A stretch of DNA of 64,000 nucleotides, from assembly GCA_947579665.1 (NCBI GenBank), contig OX388349.1, forward strand, positions 42,045,854-42,109,853, given 5' to 3'. The DNA comes from Sympetrum striolatum (taxonomy: Eukaryota > Arthropoda > Insecta > Odonata > Libellulidae). This document shows positions 35,626 through 48,539 of the stretch, one piece after another. The notes beneath the pieces were generated by a model. The model was given only the letters and a program-made list of their open reading frames with translations. It made no database searches and was not told the origin of the DNA. Made by a program: the position numbers and the translations under genes. The stretch's first letter is position 1. Every line of letters starts with the position of its first letter.

Positions 35626-37794
35626 TGAGCTATTCATTGTTTTCGGTACAAGATAGTAATTCTAATTTCTATTGTCTTATACAAAGTTTGCTTTGAAGTA
35701 AATACAGGATACTTTGTATCAATCACAAGCTGATGGAGAGTTCAACGAATTAATTTTGAAAAGCAAGCGTACGATACAAAACAGCTGAATGATTAATCTA
35801 AGTTTCAAGGCTCTCTTTGGTTTAGTTATTGATCTTATTATAATTTCCTATCATTTACGTTTATATCTAACGCCGGGCGTTATTTATGATGCTAGATTTT
35901 AAACATCAAGGTGTTATTATTTGGCTGAGGCGTTTTCTGAAGAAGAGCCTTTTTTATCCTTGTTTGAGGAATTAATATACTATTTAATAAATTGGCAATA
36001 TAATGGCTGTCTGAGAAAATTCGGAAGGAAACAGATGAAATTTGGCAATCATTTTTACTAGAAATGGTCAAAAAATTTGTTGAATACAAACTTTAGTCAC
36101 TCTATTTTACACGCAACCCACAATTCTCAAAATCATCAGTGGTTACAATAACTTCTATGAAAATACCATTCACATAAGCTGTAGAAAACTCATATTTGGA
36201 ATCGCATAACCTGAATTAAGAATCGATTGCTCAAAAATTGTAAGTATAGTGTAAGATATGTTAAATATTTATAAAAATCATGATGATGATCTATTCCATA
36301 GTCCATTCCAACCATTGCAGCCTTCAAAAAACGTAGCAACCGATTCGAATTTCTAAGCTCGTGGATACATTGATGCGTTATCTGTGCGAACGACAGTAAG
36401 ACCAAAGCCCAAACGTCTTAAACGTGCCATCACAAACATAGACCGTTACCTTACGTGGTGATGACTGCGATTACGGTAGGGTATTTTTACAAGAAAAAAA
36501 CAACGCAATATTTTCTTATCCCATGCGCAATGCGTGGATTCGTGCGACGAGCCGGCATTCGAACGTTCGTACCACATAACAGCGCCGTTCATCTTTTTCT
36601 CCATTGTCCTAACTCGTGAATACTGACTCCATCTCTATGAATATTTCGAAAAGTTATGATAATTTGACAATGATTTCCTTCTCTGATATATAGAAAGGAT
36701 TCTTATTGTATAAGACTGGAAATATTAATATCAAGGCTTCCTTTTTACGACGAAACGTTATGATTTAGAAGTAATAGGTGGCATAATTTTCTCTTCTAAT
36801 AATTGAAGATTATAAAAATAATAATTATAATTAATATTTCGCTTTCAAAAAATTAAAACTAAGATCCGAAGATCGATTGAGATTTGTTAACGTTAACATT
36901 GTGACTCATGAACAGAATCTTCATGAAATTGATTATTCATAAATTTATCGTTTGGTGATATTTTTTAACAATGTTTTTCTTGTTGTTTATATTCAAAGTA
37001 TAACAACATATTGAGACAAAATTAACTCCCTCCGTTTAGTAAAAATATAATCAATTGTGAATGAAAGCTTAAATACCTCAAAAATTATATAAACTATAAT
37101 ATATAATAACTATAATATATAATAACTATAATAATAATGCATTTAGAAGTTGAAACAATTTCTTAATTTCGTGGTATTAGATATGGATATTCAGCTGGAG
37201 ATTCAAATGAGGATCAACCAAATATGTATGTGATAATATTTTGGACAATAATCATGAATTGTCCTCAAGGAAACACATTCTATTGATAAAATTTTCGGAG
37301 TGGAATAACCTTATCGCGCTTAACGTGCTTATATTTTAAATGCTTCTCCCTTACCGGGAAAACCAAGCCTCCTCAAGGAATCTCATTCTTTTTTGTGCCA
37401 ATATAATTAGTTAAAGGGACTTCAGATTCGCGATTACCACGAGTCTTCATGCCCTTCGCGTAGCAGAACCGTAGAAACATCACGTGTGCAGGGCGTTGGT
37501 CTCACCCACGCCGCTGCTTAGAGATGCGAGGGCTCTCTAGGTTCTCGGGCGGAGCTAACATGCTTATCGACTACCTGTTGCTGCGATCAATGCTACCGCC
37601 AAACACGGCTCCCGGTGTATCGGCATTAATCTCTTATAGATGGACGCACGGATTTAGAATTAATCCCTCATCGCCTCTCAAAGGTATTCAAAGCAGGCAA
37701 ACACATACGAACTTTCTATCAAGCGTCATCTGCATACGTAAAGAAAGCACTATTATCTATATTCTACCAATTCAAAGCCTGGACATAGCTCTAA
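35626..37794. other. AT-rich spacer
   Basis: Holds a 16-bp minisatellite (37092-37138) and a slightly GC-richer part around 37500-37700 with an unrecognised 126-residue frame (37524-37904) that runs into the 77-bp duplication. Confidence 0.45.
37092..37138. repeat. 16-bp minisatellite, about three units
   Basis: AACTATAATATATAAT repeats at 37092, 37108 and, shortened, 37124. Confidence 0.85.
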
Positions 37795-37948
37795 CCAAAT
37801 GCTCGACTGCAAGGTTTTCTAGTTTGAGCATACTTATTTGGCCTTTTATATGGGAAGTAATTTCGATCTTTCCAAATACTCGACTGCAAGGTTTTCGAGT
37901 TTGAGCAAACTTATTTGGCCTTTTATATGGGAAGTAATTTCGATCTTT
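37795..37948 (+). repeat. 77-bp tandem duplication
   Basis: 37795-37871 and 37872-37948 are direct copies with three differences that I can count, so the duplication is young compared with most repeats here. No flanking element explains it. Confidence 0.9.
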
Positions 37949-40900
37949 TAGTTGAAAATTTCCAACTTGACGTAATCATTATATTTGTTCCTACTAAATC
38001 TCTTCTCCGGGCCTGGTATATCCCAGTTCCAGATGCGTGGATTGACATACAACTCGCGCAAGTATTGCTACTATTTGACTTAAATCGCAATCCATTCTCT
38101 TCAACGCATAGTTTTCTAGACATCCTTTACATTTCACCCTTAAGAAATCATTTACTTCTGGATATTTAATTTATTTCGCTTTCAATTATAAATACCTTTG
38201 ATAATCCAGTTGACCTAACTTGGTTTAGAAATTCTTCATTTTGTTGTTGACGTAAGGATGAAGTTTATATGGGGTTTGATATACTGTTATTGATTCAAAA
38301 TTCTTTCAAATTTTTAATAAATAGCTTCCATTTATACCTATCTGATTCCAGGGGAGTTTCACACCGTTACGGCTCTGTCTATCAATATTCAAAAGCTTTT
38401 TCAGCGAACTGTGGTGTTGCTTTTTAACTATGCCACGGATATAGCGGTTACTGCAAAGTATCTGAAAAAATAACTGTAAATGTATGGGCCATATTTTATT
38501 TCTTTAGAAATAATTCCTTCCAAGTGATATCATAAGAAATACAAAGCATTTACGCCTATAAAAAACATAGCATGGAAACTTGCTCGCTCTATCAAGTGAA
38601 AATAGCAGACTACATAGGTGTCCCTGAAATACAAACGTCACAAAAGTGAGCATTCTAAATCATAACCGTCCAATTCGAAATTCATCTAACGCTCTACGAC
38701 TCATAAACGGATCTCGATGCTTCCTTATAGCTCTTTTTCTGGTAGCATTGTTGACGTCCTATCTTCAACTCTCCACCATTCGTGTCACGTTAAAGAGACC
38801 GATGATGGATACCATGAGACTCAGATAGGGATCTGTGGATGGCGTCAAATATTGGACCTTGACGTGGGAGAGTCACCATGCAACTCGCACCGAATGGGGA
38901 GAAATAGATTTTCCAAGCCGGAGAACTTCTTTAGGAGGTGCGTACGCGCAGCGTGGGATACTGTGCGCGTCGGTGCGTAAGGGAAAGCGCTGTTGTTGGG
39001 TCTGTGGGAATAAAACGTCGGATTCTTCAACGGAAGACTATTTAAGTATTCGCGAGCGATAACACCTATATGCCCATGACTGCGAATGCGGCAATTTTCG
39101 AATTTAATTGCTTGAGCACACACGGTGAAACTCGCTGACGCAATGATGAAGTTTTAAAAGCCAACGTGTGAAAATAAAACACCAGCGCTCGCCTTTGGAA
39201 AAAAGAGCTAATTAACAATTCATCGAAGCATGATTGTTCTGTGTGAATTGAACTATGTGCATATGTACCTATCTATGATATTTTTTCGCGTTTTGCATTC
39301 ATCAACTATCTTAATCTCAACTTTCTCAAGGAAAAGTTAGGAAATCCAATCTTGTATATTACACCTCAAGATTATCATCTCGTCATGAGAATCCATGGGT
39401 AGTTATTGGTATAAATCGAATAACACTACCCATATATTGGTATATGCATTTTGCGAAAAATATTTTTATATCTTTGAAAACTTCAATCCTCAGGTGATTC
39501 AAGCAACTGCCCAAAGTATCGTGTACCCAAGGATCTAATTTAAATAATTAAATGAGTCTCTAGTTAACTACAAGTTTTAGTACGCGCTTTGAAATTCAAC
39601 GCACAATGTCCCTTCCTTGTTTTCTAATTTCCCATGCCTATGTAGTAAATATTCATTATTTAGGTTTAAGATTGTTTTATACATTTAAAATGGGTTAAGG
39701 TACGCTTCCTCGTGCTAAATGAAAATTCAGTTTTAATTATCTTTATACATTTTCCCTAATTTTTCGCATCTCATCTCTTTTTCTAAATCAAAAAAGAAGT
39801 TTCACATAGAAATTTGGAATAAAATATATTCTTTTTTACATGTAAATTGATAAAGTAAAATAAAGAAGATGCAATTGAAATTTTACTTAACTCGAGAAAG
39901 AACATGTGCGCCTTAAATCCAAGGTTGAATTCGGCCTCAAATTGGATGAAAATGTGCATGCAGTCAACGAAGAATGTTGTTTATTGGGCCAGGATTAATG
40001 CTGCATAAATTATTATATATATATTAAAATACGCTGAAATTAATTATTCAAACACCAAATCTCTACTAGTAAGATGGATGTAATATATTTTTATTTATAC
40101 ATAGTATAAAATTTAATACCACCAGTTAGCGCCTTCTATTTTTTTAAGTACAATTGATTTCTTAACTTTGGGTATAATTATTGAAAGTTCATTGCACATC
40201 TACAAAAATAACCAGACAAAAACTAGCGAGGAAATACCAAGGTATGCTTAACTACTAATAAATTAATTATTCATGCTTATTCTTGGGGTGTGGTTATCTC
40301 TCAACTAATTTCACATTTCACGGTGGTTTTTTTTTAGAATCGTCATCAAACGCCACAGGTCACGTAAGCCAAGAAGCTTCTATTTGAATAGGAATTCTTT
40401 GATTTGCTTTCGGTAGGCGATTAGAAAGTCCTCGGAATCTGAATAGGGCTTTACGCAGCCATAAATTAAATGTAAATAAGTCTTAAGGTAAACTAATTAA
40501 AGAAAATTATCTATAATGGGTCGGCATCACTCCCCTGCCACTCTATCTTCACTCTGCTGGAAGATGTCTATTCAAGTCAACATCCGAGCCAATTACGCAG
40601 CAATCATAGCCTAACGTAATTATAGTGTGTTAATAAGTGATTTTTATGAATATATATCAAGATTCCACAGGTAGAATTTCCTACTTATCCCCTAATCCTG
40701 CCTTCTTAGCTGAGAGTGGCCAATATATTTAAAATCAATTTCCTCATTTTCTCCGAAAAGCTCTCTATATTTGCCTTAATGTCTACAATTAACAGCCGAA
40801 AATTTATTCAATCTCAGCCTCAACGGTGTTTATGCGGATTATTTCCTCATTTATTCGAAATATTTCGTAAGGCGGCAGTAAATTTTGAAATACTTAAGAG

Positions 40901-42025
40901 CTCCAATGCCACGGCAGGAGATAAGAACGTGGCATAAAGATTCAATGCTGGCTTCAGAGTTTCCTAATCAGCACCCATAAAAATCGTAAATGCTCCTATG
41001 CGATGCTAACAAGGCATAGAAATTCTCTTTAAACCTGGATGGAACGGAAGGTAGGAGAATGTTGCTGTGTGGTCTCTCATCAGTTCAATATCTAATGCTG
41101 GGTTTGCATTCGAGATAATGTAAGAATAATTTAGATTTTATCTGAGGGAAAATTAGCAGACCATTCGGGGCACACTAAAGCAAAAGGTCTGAATCTAAAC
41201 AGATATTATTATGATACGAGCTACAATATAGAAATATATACTCGTAAGCTACGGTGAATTAAGTATCTTATCATAGGCAACTTTCAATGAAATGCATTAA
41301 AGGTAGTATAAGGTTTGAGTTTTAAAAATCTCCTATAGCCGTCCTTGGAAGCTCTCCACACCTCGTTGCCGCCGGTTTTCGGAAACATCGGAAGGCCCGG
41401 ATTACTGATCTTCTGAGACTCACCTTACGCACATTTAAATAGCTATGTTATAATCTTCAGACGTCAAAGAAATCTAACTGGAGCTATTGCAGATTTTTCA
41501 ACCTATAATTCATAAATAGCTGTGTTCTAATTTGCTTCCCCTACATTAATAATAGTTCAAACGCAGGTAAAAATGAGGAACGCTAACTTTTACTTTCATA
41601 TTCCAAATAATTCTTCCTTTGAGCCATTGGAGTATATATAATGTGTAAACAACGAGATAATATTTGATACAACTCGATAGATAGAATATGAGTCCTTTCT
41701 TTTTTTGGCTCGTGGTTTGAGGAAGGTATAACTCTCATTCTTTGTCATAAGAGGAAAGCTATTTAGTAACGAGTGCTGCTGAGAAATTACATTCATTTAT
41801 GTCTCTCCTCTTAACCCTTAATGAATTTATTACCCATATGGACATATTGTTTTCTTTATTTATTTACAAAAAGCATCAACATACAGCCAGTTACTGCTGA
41901 TGATAAACATTAGTAGAACAGTAAGATCAAAAATATTAAACAATGGTGTAAAGTATGAAGTGGAAAAATTAAAAATATAGAAAATAAAATCAATTGACGA
42001 AGCTGTCACTTTATGGAACTCCATA
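37949..42025. other. Spacer with a GC-richer patch at about 38820-39060
   Basis: The patch has overlapping frames on both strands (75 residues on +, 92 on -). The rest is AT-rich. A small imperfect hairpin lies at 39395-39433. TTAACCCTTAA at 41813-41823 resembles a piggyBac boundary, but no second end is visible. Confidence 0.4.
39395..39433. repeat. Short imperfect inverted repeat
   Basis: ATGGGTAGTTATT (39395-39407) pairs with AATAACACTACCCAT (39419-39433) with a two-base bulge. Confidence 0.6.
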
Positions 42026-42169
42026 ACGTAGGAAAGGAAAAGAACACTTTGTCTTAGTTCTTTCTTTGCCTTAGTTTCTGGCCAGAAGATGACTAGACCT
42101 TAGTCGAAACCGGTCGCACAATAAATTTACTGTGGAACTAAGACAAAGTGTTCTTTTCCTTTCCTACGT
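42026..42169. repeat. Fold-back element with perfect 35-bp arms around a conserved core
   Basis: 42026-42060 and 42135-42169 are exact 35-bp reverse complements. The 74-bp centre holds the core CCAGAAGATGAC (42082-42093) and GTCGAAACCGGTCG (42103-42116), identical to the flanks of the core at 17759-17792 read on the other strand, with a hairpin GACTA-GACCT-TAGTC between. AATAAATTT follows the core, as in the 17.8-kb copy. The arms themselves are unrelated to those at 17.8 kb, so each element carries different arms around a shared core. Confidence 0.88.
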
Positions 42170-42539
42170 AAAAATATAGAAATATTATGTGGATTAATCA
42201 GATGATATTACAGGGATCAATCTCTTGCAACCAAATTCAGTATTTATTTTACAGAAGGATAAAAGGGAGCAATTGTTATATTGGAAGACAAAGAGTTGAA
42301 AATTGAAGATATTTTGAAAAATATGACTATTGATTTTTAGTTTTACAATTCATAGATGTTGATTACTGAAAGAGAAGGTATCGAGTCGTTCTTAATGGAA
42401 CCCAAAAATTATAGAAAGAGAGAAAGTAGGAATTTACTTAGACTTTCCCCCTAATTTAATACCGGGTCAGTAAGGAAGGGCAAACTAAGTTACTTCTCTC
42501 ACTGTCCATCACGTCGTATTCTTTTCCCAGAGCTTTACG

Positions 42540-43170
42540 TTCGTAGCGGCGAAGGCGTTGTGGATTCAACCATCCATCAAATAGAAGACCACGCGATGAC
42601 GGCCGACGACTGTCAATCTCCCATAGATATGAACACAGTAGGCAAATATTCCGTCCCCATAGCTCTATTCTACGTGCCCCATTGTGCGACTCCTTAATTG
42701 CGTCTCATTACCCCGCAGACAATAAATACCAGCACGTGACTTCTATCGAGGCGATTGTCAAAGGCTTTGGGGGGCTTAGCGTCGCCCGAGCACGGCTTTT
42801 GGGCCACCGAACGCTCCGTCCCCAGACCCTCTCATCAGTACGACCTCTCCGTGGGAATCAAACACGTGCGCAGAAAAACCAAACAACCCTTCTCTCCCCA
42901 CGTCCAGGCACGCACGCCTTTTTCCATTCCCAACGGACGCGCGTTAACTGCCGTGTCAATGCGCGCCTTGCATCTATTCTCACGCTGCGGCCGACGGTTG
43001 AGAGAATAAATAAATGCGAGGGCGTCGTAACGAGGCTTTTGGCGATCGTGCGAAAATTTCGGGTCGGTTTTTTCGCTCCCCGTTTCCGACGGAAATTGCC
43101 GATTCGCTGCGAAGGAGTTTTGGGGGAATGAATAGGCGACGGTGTGTTAGAGGAGAGTGTTATTTCAAAG
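42540..43170. other. GC-richer, CpG-retaining patch
   Basis: Frames of 149 and 84 residues on + and 113 on - overlap here without recognisable motifs. The composition switches sharply to the AT-rich satellite at about 43195. Confidence 0.4.
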
Positions 43171-43194
43171 GGGATTTGGAGAGTACGACTTGGA

Positions 43195-44130
43195 TACATC
43201 CTTTCAATTTTTGCTTCGATTTATTATACAAGCGTTGGTTTTCATTAATCACTGCTGATACTTGCTAACCATGAAATTTTGGTTACGATTTACCCTTTGA
43301 TATGATAAACAACTCCTCTTTTTGATATATTTCGGTCCATTGCGTGTTAAAGTTTTCTAATTAGTAATAATAAGTACGACATAGATTCGTCTCTTCAGTT
43401 TTTGCTTCAAATTAGGTTAAACGTTCTGTATTTCATTACTCACAACCGATAGTTGCTGACCGTGAACGTCTGATGACGCTGAGGATTATCTCTTTGATAC
43501 GTTAAACAAATCTTCCTCTAATTGGAATATATCGGTCTATTGTATTACAGTTTTATAGCCAGTATTGGAACAACGACATAGATCCGTCTCTTCAATTCTT
43601 GCTTCAATTTATAATACAAGCGTTGGTTTTCAATAATCACTGCTGATACTTGTTGACTATGAAGTTTTGGTGACAATTTACTCTTTGATATTATAAACGA
43701 CTCATTTTTTAATTTATCTATTTCGGTCTAGAGTGTGTTCCAGTTTTCTGAACAACGACTAAGATTCGTCTTTTAAATTTTTGCTTCAATTTAGGTTAGA
43801 CGTGGTGGTTTTCATTAATCATTGCTAACCATAAAAGTTGAGGGATGCTAAAGATTATACCACATGTATACGTTAAACTATTCCTCCTCTAATTCATCTA
43901 TTAATAGTGTATTCCTGTTTTCTAGTCTGTTGGAGCAACGACTTAGATTCGTCTCTTCAATTTTTGATTAAATTTATGTTACACGCGATAGTTTTCAATG
44001 ATCGCTACTGATACTTGCTGAGAAAGAAATTTTGGGGACAATTTACTCTTTGATATAATAAACAATCTTCATTTCAATTTATATATTTCGGTCTATGGCG
44101 CATTTCAGTTTTCTATTAATTAAAATTGGT
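43195..44130 (+). repeat. Satellite, five monomers of 182-197 bp in A-B-A-B-A order
   Basis: The anchor 'CTTCAATTTTTGCTTCAATT' or a close variant recurs at about 43202, 43393, 43590, 43772 and 43955. Monomers 1, 3 and 5 share a block around 'CACTGCTGATACTTG'. Monomers 2 and 4 instead share 'TTAGGTTA.ACG' and a later 'GATACGTTAAAC'-like block. So the true unit looks like a diverged dimer of about 380 bp. The array fades out after the fifth monomer. No coding capacity. Confidence 0.85.
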
Positions 44131-47100
44131 TAATATGGGGATCGAATCCTATGTTTTTCTTTGAATTTTAATATTAGCTTCATTCCAGGTCTTGTGTGGT
44201 GGTTTTATTGAGTCTTACGATTTAAATAACGATTTAATTCCCATATAGGATTATTTCTATCTAAACTGTTCAGCTATCACACTGAGTACAAAAACTGGGA
44301 CACAGCACAGTAGGCAATTCACACATATCGTGATAACAAACAATCTATTTACGCTTTGGTAAAGAGTTGAAACCGTTCCAACATATCGGGACGCTGTATT
44401 AGCTATTCTTTTATGTACGCCGAAAATAAAAAGAAAATTCTTGGCATCTCATTCGTGAGCAGTCACAGTTTTTGGCAGATCAGTCTAGTTGAGCGTCAGA
44501 CATGAGTATAATAGTGGAGAAATTGAGGTTAAAAGGAAAATCTTCAATATAATATCTAAGACTTAACAGTTATGGCCAAGAGAGAGGTTTCGAGACAAGC
44601 GATTATTGAGTAACCGCTACGATATTTTCTCGGTAAAACTAACATTGCGGCAGCAAATTTATTTACGAGACGCAGTGATTACAGTTGCAGGATTCCGTTT
44701 CTTAAATTGCGCGTGTAGAATCTTATATTTTTTGTAGTTCAATTAAATACTGAAGCACTACGCATATTAGAAAATGCACTTCCTGATCAAAGAGCAAAGC
44801 TCCTGCCTTTATATGGATAGTGGAATTAATTATTTTTGGATGATCGCTAGGGATTCCTGCTAAACAGCAGAATTTTTTCCAAAACTAAAGTATTTAATCC
44901 ATTCTGCGGCATTTTAGATCCGTTCTTTCTTTTTTGTTACAAACTAAAAGCTATTGACAGCAAATTGGTTACCTTAGCGCTGCCCAAATGAATGATTTTC
45001 AATGTCAGTTATGCTTTATCAAATACTGTAGGAGTTTTCGTCCGATGAGATTCACAAAGAATAAAAAAATTCTTTCATTAACTGAAAAGTGTTTTATGCT
45101 CGCTCCGTAACGTTTTGGCATCATTTTTGTTTCAATTACAATTTTCAATTGCATAATTTTTTTCTGTTAAGTTTACAGATTTTTTGCGTTAGTGATTTTC
45201 TCAATGGAATTATTTGCAGTAGTTGACTATGAAAACATATGCAAACAATTTTTTCCTCATCAGTCTCAGGGATAAGTAAGTTTGTAACTTTCTCGATTAT
45301 TTTTATTTATTATTGAAATAGAACTTATTAAATTTATTAAAATATAATTTATTTCTATTAAAATAGAACAGAAATGAGTTAGAATCCTGCGTCGGAATCA
45401 CAGTTTATATTCTATTTAGATATAAAATAAATGAGTAGTGTTGTTTTGGGAAAGAGAATTAATATATTGACTGTTACCAAATTGCAAGATCTAACTAAAG
45501 TCATACCTCCTTTGGTTTAGCAAATATTTTATCGAACTAAACAACAATATAAGAGTAAGTAAGCATAATGTTTTACTTTTATCCTTGTATGTTTTTTAAA
45601 TACCAAGCATATCAGAAGGGACTCAGTGCTAACATGTTAATGTGAGCTCCTCATCATTTTTATGCATCTAAAAAATCTGCATTCCTTTAATTTGGAGAAT
45701 TCCATCAAGCATTCTAATGGTAGGCAGCACGCAAACGAAAAAATACTAGTCTCCCTATCCCCAAAACATTAGCATAAACTAAATTGATTTTTTTCGAAAG
45801 GCAGCCGTTCAATTTCGACATATTTGCGAATCCCATCTGATTTATCTGCTCTGCCTACCGCAGTTGCTCGCAAAACACACCCTTTAGCTTCCAATAACAG
45901 AGAAATTTGCGGATAGATCAATCTATAGAATCCAATCTACTTTGAAATAGACGTTAGCACGGCGTTTTGGAACACTACCCTTCAATTTAGCAACTGCTGC
46001 ATCTGTTTTAGATAATGCGTCTATATCTAACCAGCTATCGGCGAAATAGGCAGCTTCTATGAGTCTGAGCGAGCAGACACTAGTGATTCTAGACATTAGT
46101 AGTTCGCGAACATTTCGCAAAACACACCCAGTAATCGAACGATCAATTCGGCGATATAATCCTAAACAGATATTGATTCTAAACTATAGAGTAGAACAAG
46201 ACTTTTCGCCAGCTTCTGGAAAGACCCCATATCTAACCCATCATTCCTCATCGATTAACATAAATTCGATTTCGTATTTGCCTATGGAAATGTTATCGAC
46301 CTTCAAACGTTTTGCAGAATAGCCGAAAGGGGATAATAGCATTGTTTTGCCACTGTTAGCGAACTGCTTTTTCCCCGAGAGGAGGAATAAAAGGAATTTT
46401 GGTGTATTTGCCGAATAAATAGCTTAACGATATCGAAAAACAGAGTAAATGTCCGTTTTGAATATGCATGCTTTATTCTTTTTTCTACCTCATCCCAGAA
46501 ATTTCCCCTGTTTGCTTTTCCTATAATTTTGTAATAAACCTCAATTTGGACATAATCCGAGATCGTTCGCCTTTCACTAATAATTCCTAAGAAACAAACA
46601 AGCCGCTTATATTCCATTCGGAATCGTATATCTCAACCTTGAGAGATTCTGTTTTAATTCCACCCAACAATCAAACCCTTATTCAATTAGTCAAAAAGGC
46701 CGCTACCGAAGAATCTCTTGTACGAATTCCTAATCGTGCGGTTGGAAAGGAAAGTTTATTAAAATGCAAATCCTCTTGGAATGTCCGTCCGGCAGCATTT
46801 TGTGGTCTGGATTCCTCCGGAAGGGATCCTATTTCATCGTTGGGTCTCTAATAAGCCTCATATACATAGAAATTGGAGAAGGAATACACGAATGGTGGAC
46901 ACCCTTCGGTAATATCCTTCCTTTCCGATCGGAAGACGGCCTCCCAAAAAAATGGGAATATTTCCATAGTTCCTCCGGGGCGATCTATGATGGCGTGGTA
47001 GGAAATCGTAGCTATTTAGATGCTGGAGGGGATTTCTGAAGTAGGGGAAGGGAATCGTGAAAAAAAAATATATTTTACGAAAACGCAACTGGAAAACAAT

Positions 47101-47699
47101 AATTTAACTCCACAAGGTAAGGCGTTTTGTGAAAAATCTCTTTTATGAACCGGCTAACGTTACGAAAATGCTCTCCAGTCTAGTTAGGGAATCCTTGCGT
47201 GAAAAGAGATCCAAAGTTAGGTGTCGTTTGTAAAATAATGCGCGGATAGTACCTTTTCAAAAATTAATATAAGGAGTATACACCCTTACCCTGTATTCTT
47301 ACCATAAATTGAAGCTAAATAAACCGTTCATTATTCCTAATAAAATCATGCTAGAACCGATTTGTCGCTTATACCCGGATCTAACAATTGTAAGTAGGAA
47401 ATGAACTGAAATTTACCTTTATTACGTATGACATGGTTTCATAACGTTGCCACATATTCAGGTCTTCTTCATTATAAGCATGAATGATAGTATATTTTGT
47501 CAAATTATCATTGGGTTTCTGAAGAGTCATCTCATCTAATTAAGATGATTATGGGTTTAAAATTCGTGTGTGGTCGATGAGAATGTCTCTCTTTCAAAGG
47601 TGAACCCCAAAAATGTATTCACCCCACCATAAATTGAGTTTTGGTTAAAAATCTCAGTTATTGTTTCCTTAGAATGTAGTTTAGTGGTATTATAACGAT
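44131..47699. other. AT-rich spacer
   Basis: Short frames (104 residues on - at 46303-46617, 91 on + at 46764-47039), none recognised. A CGCAAAACACACCC direct repeat at 45869 and 46116 may be the trace of an old duplication of about 247 bp. Confidence 0.4.
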
Positions 47700-48520
47700 A
47701 AAATAAAATATACTGCAATTAGATATTTCAAGCATTAAAGTTTGTTTAAAAGAATAAGGAGCTCTTAGATATACTGATTTTTTAGATGGCACTCAATCCA
47801 TGCATAGCTTTATAAGAGTAATAAAAATTGATAATTCACTGGCTTACAACATATTAATGTTAATGAACCAAGATAATAAGGCATCCTCCAGAAAGCGAAG
47901 TTTTGAATTGGATCATTGTCTTACAAACTCATAAAAAGGATATTGCTATTCATAACCGATTTATCATTAAAAAAGAAAGTATATTTGAAATTCATTACGC
48001 TATAGCAGCACTTTTTTATCTATGAAACCTCTTAATTAATCGTAGCTTCGAATATGAAGAAAAAATATCAAAATTTGGAGAATAAATTAAATAGTCATAC
48101 TGATAGATTATAGTCAAAATAAAGTATACTACAATAAAATAATTCCACCAAAAATGTTTCTTTAAAGCTGTATAAAGCTCCTGCATTTACTGAGAATTTT
48201 GTATGGCGCTCAATCTAAACATGGTCAAATATTAGTAATGAAAACTGATTATCGTTTGACTTCAATAGGTGTTTAATGAGCCTAGATAATTAGATACTCT
48301 AGAGATAACCCAGTTTTGAATTCGACCATTGTCTTACAAATATGTAACAAAGGTTATCTCCATCCATAACTGATTCTTCACTTTTAAAAGAAGTCCATTT
48401 GAAAGACGTTACCCTATAGCTGCATCATTTTATCTATGAAACCACATAAATAAACCGCAGGTCCGAATACGTATTAAACAAATATAAAAATTCGGAGAAT
48501 AAATAAAACGGCGATAAAGG
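47700..48520 (+). repeat. 416-bp direct tandem duplication, two diverged copies
   Basis: Matched anchors lie about 413-417 bp apart along the full length: 'AAAATAAA.TATACT' at 47700 and 48116, 'GTTTTGAATT.GA.CATTGTC' at 47900 and 48313, and 'ATT.GGAGAATAAAT' at 48073 and 48490. The copies differ by many substitutions and small gaps, so this is old. The second copy runs into a GC-richer patch at about 48540. Confidence 0.85.
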
Positions 48521-48539
48521 AGCGAAAGAGAGGGTTGGG

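Noticed and set aside
35613..35626. piggyBac-like MITE end (TTAACCCTTTCACT)
   Set aside because: It falls in the tail of the SINE and no inverted partner was found nearby.
36545..36580. Minus-strand B box (GTTCGAATGCC) as a SINE
   Set aside because: No A box at a suitable distance, and the B box is imperfect.
41813..41823. Second piggyBac boundary (TTAACCCTTAA)
   Set aside because: Similarity stops after the CCCTTAA, and no matching opposite end is seen.
42682..43199. 149-residue + frame and 113-residue - frame
   Set aside because: Mutually overlapping in a CpG-rich patch, with no recognisable domain.
43195..44130. CRISPR array
   Set aside because: Units are about 190 bp with no short constant repeat and spacer pattern, and the context is eukaryotic.
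45869..46129. 247-bp tandem duplication
   Set aside because: Only a 14-bp direct repeat and a few scattered matches; not enough to support it.
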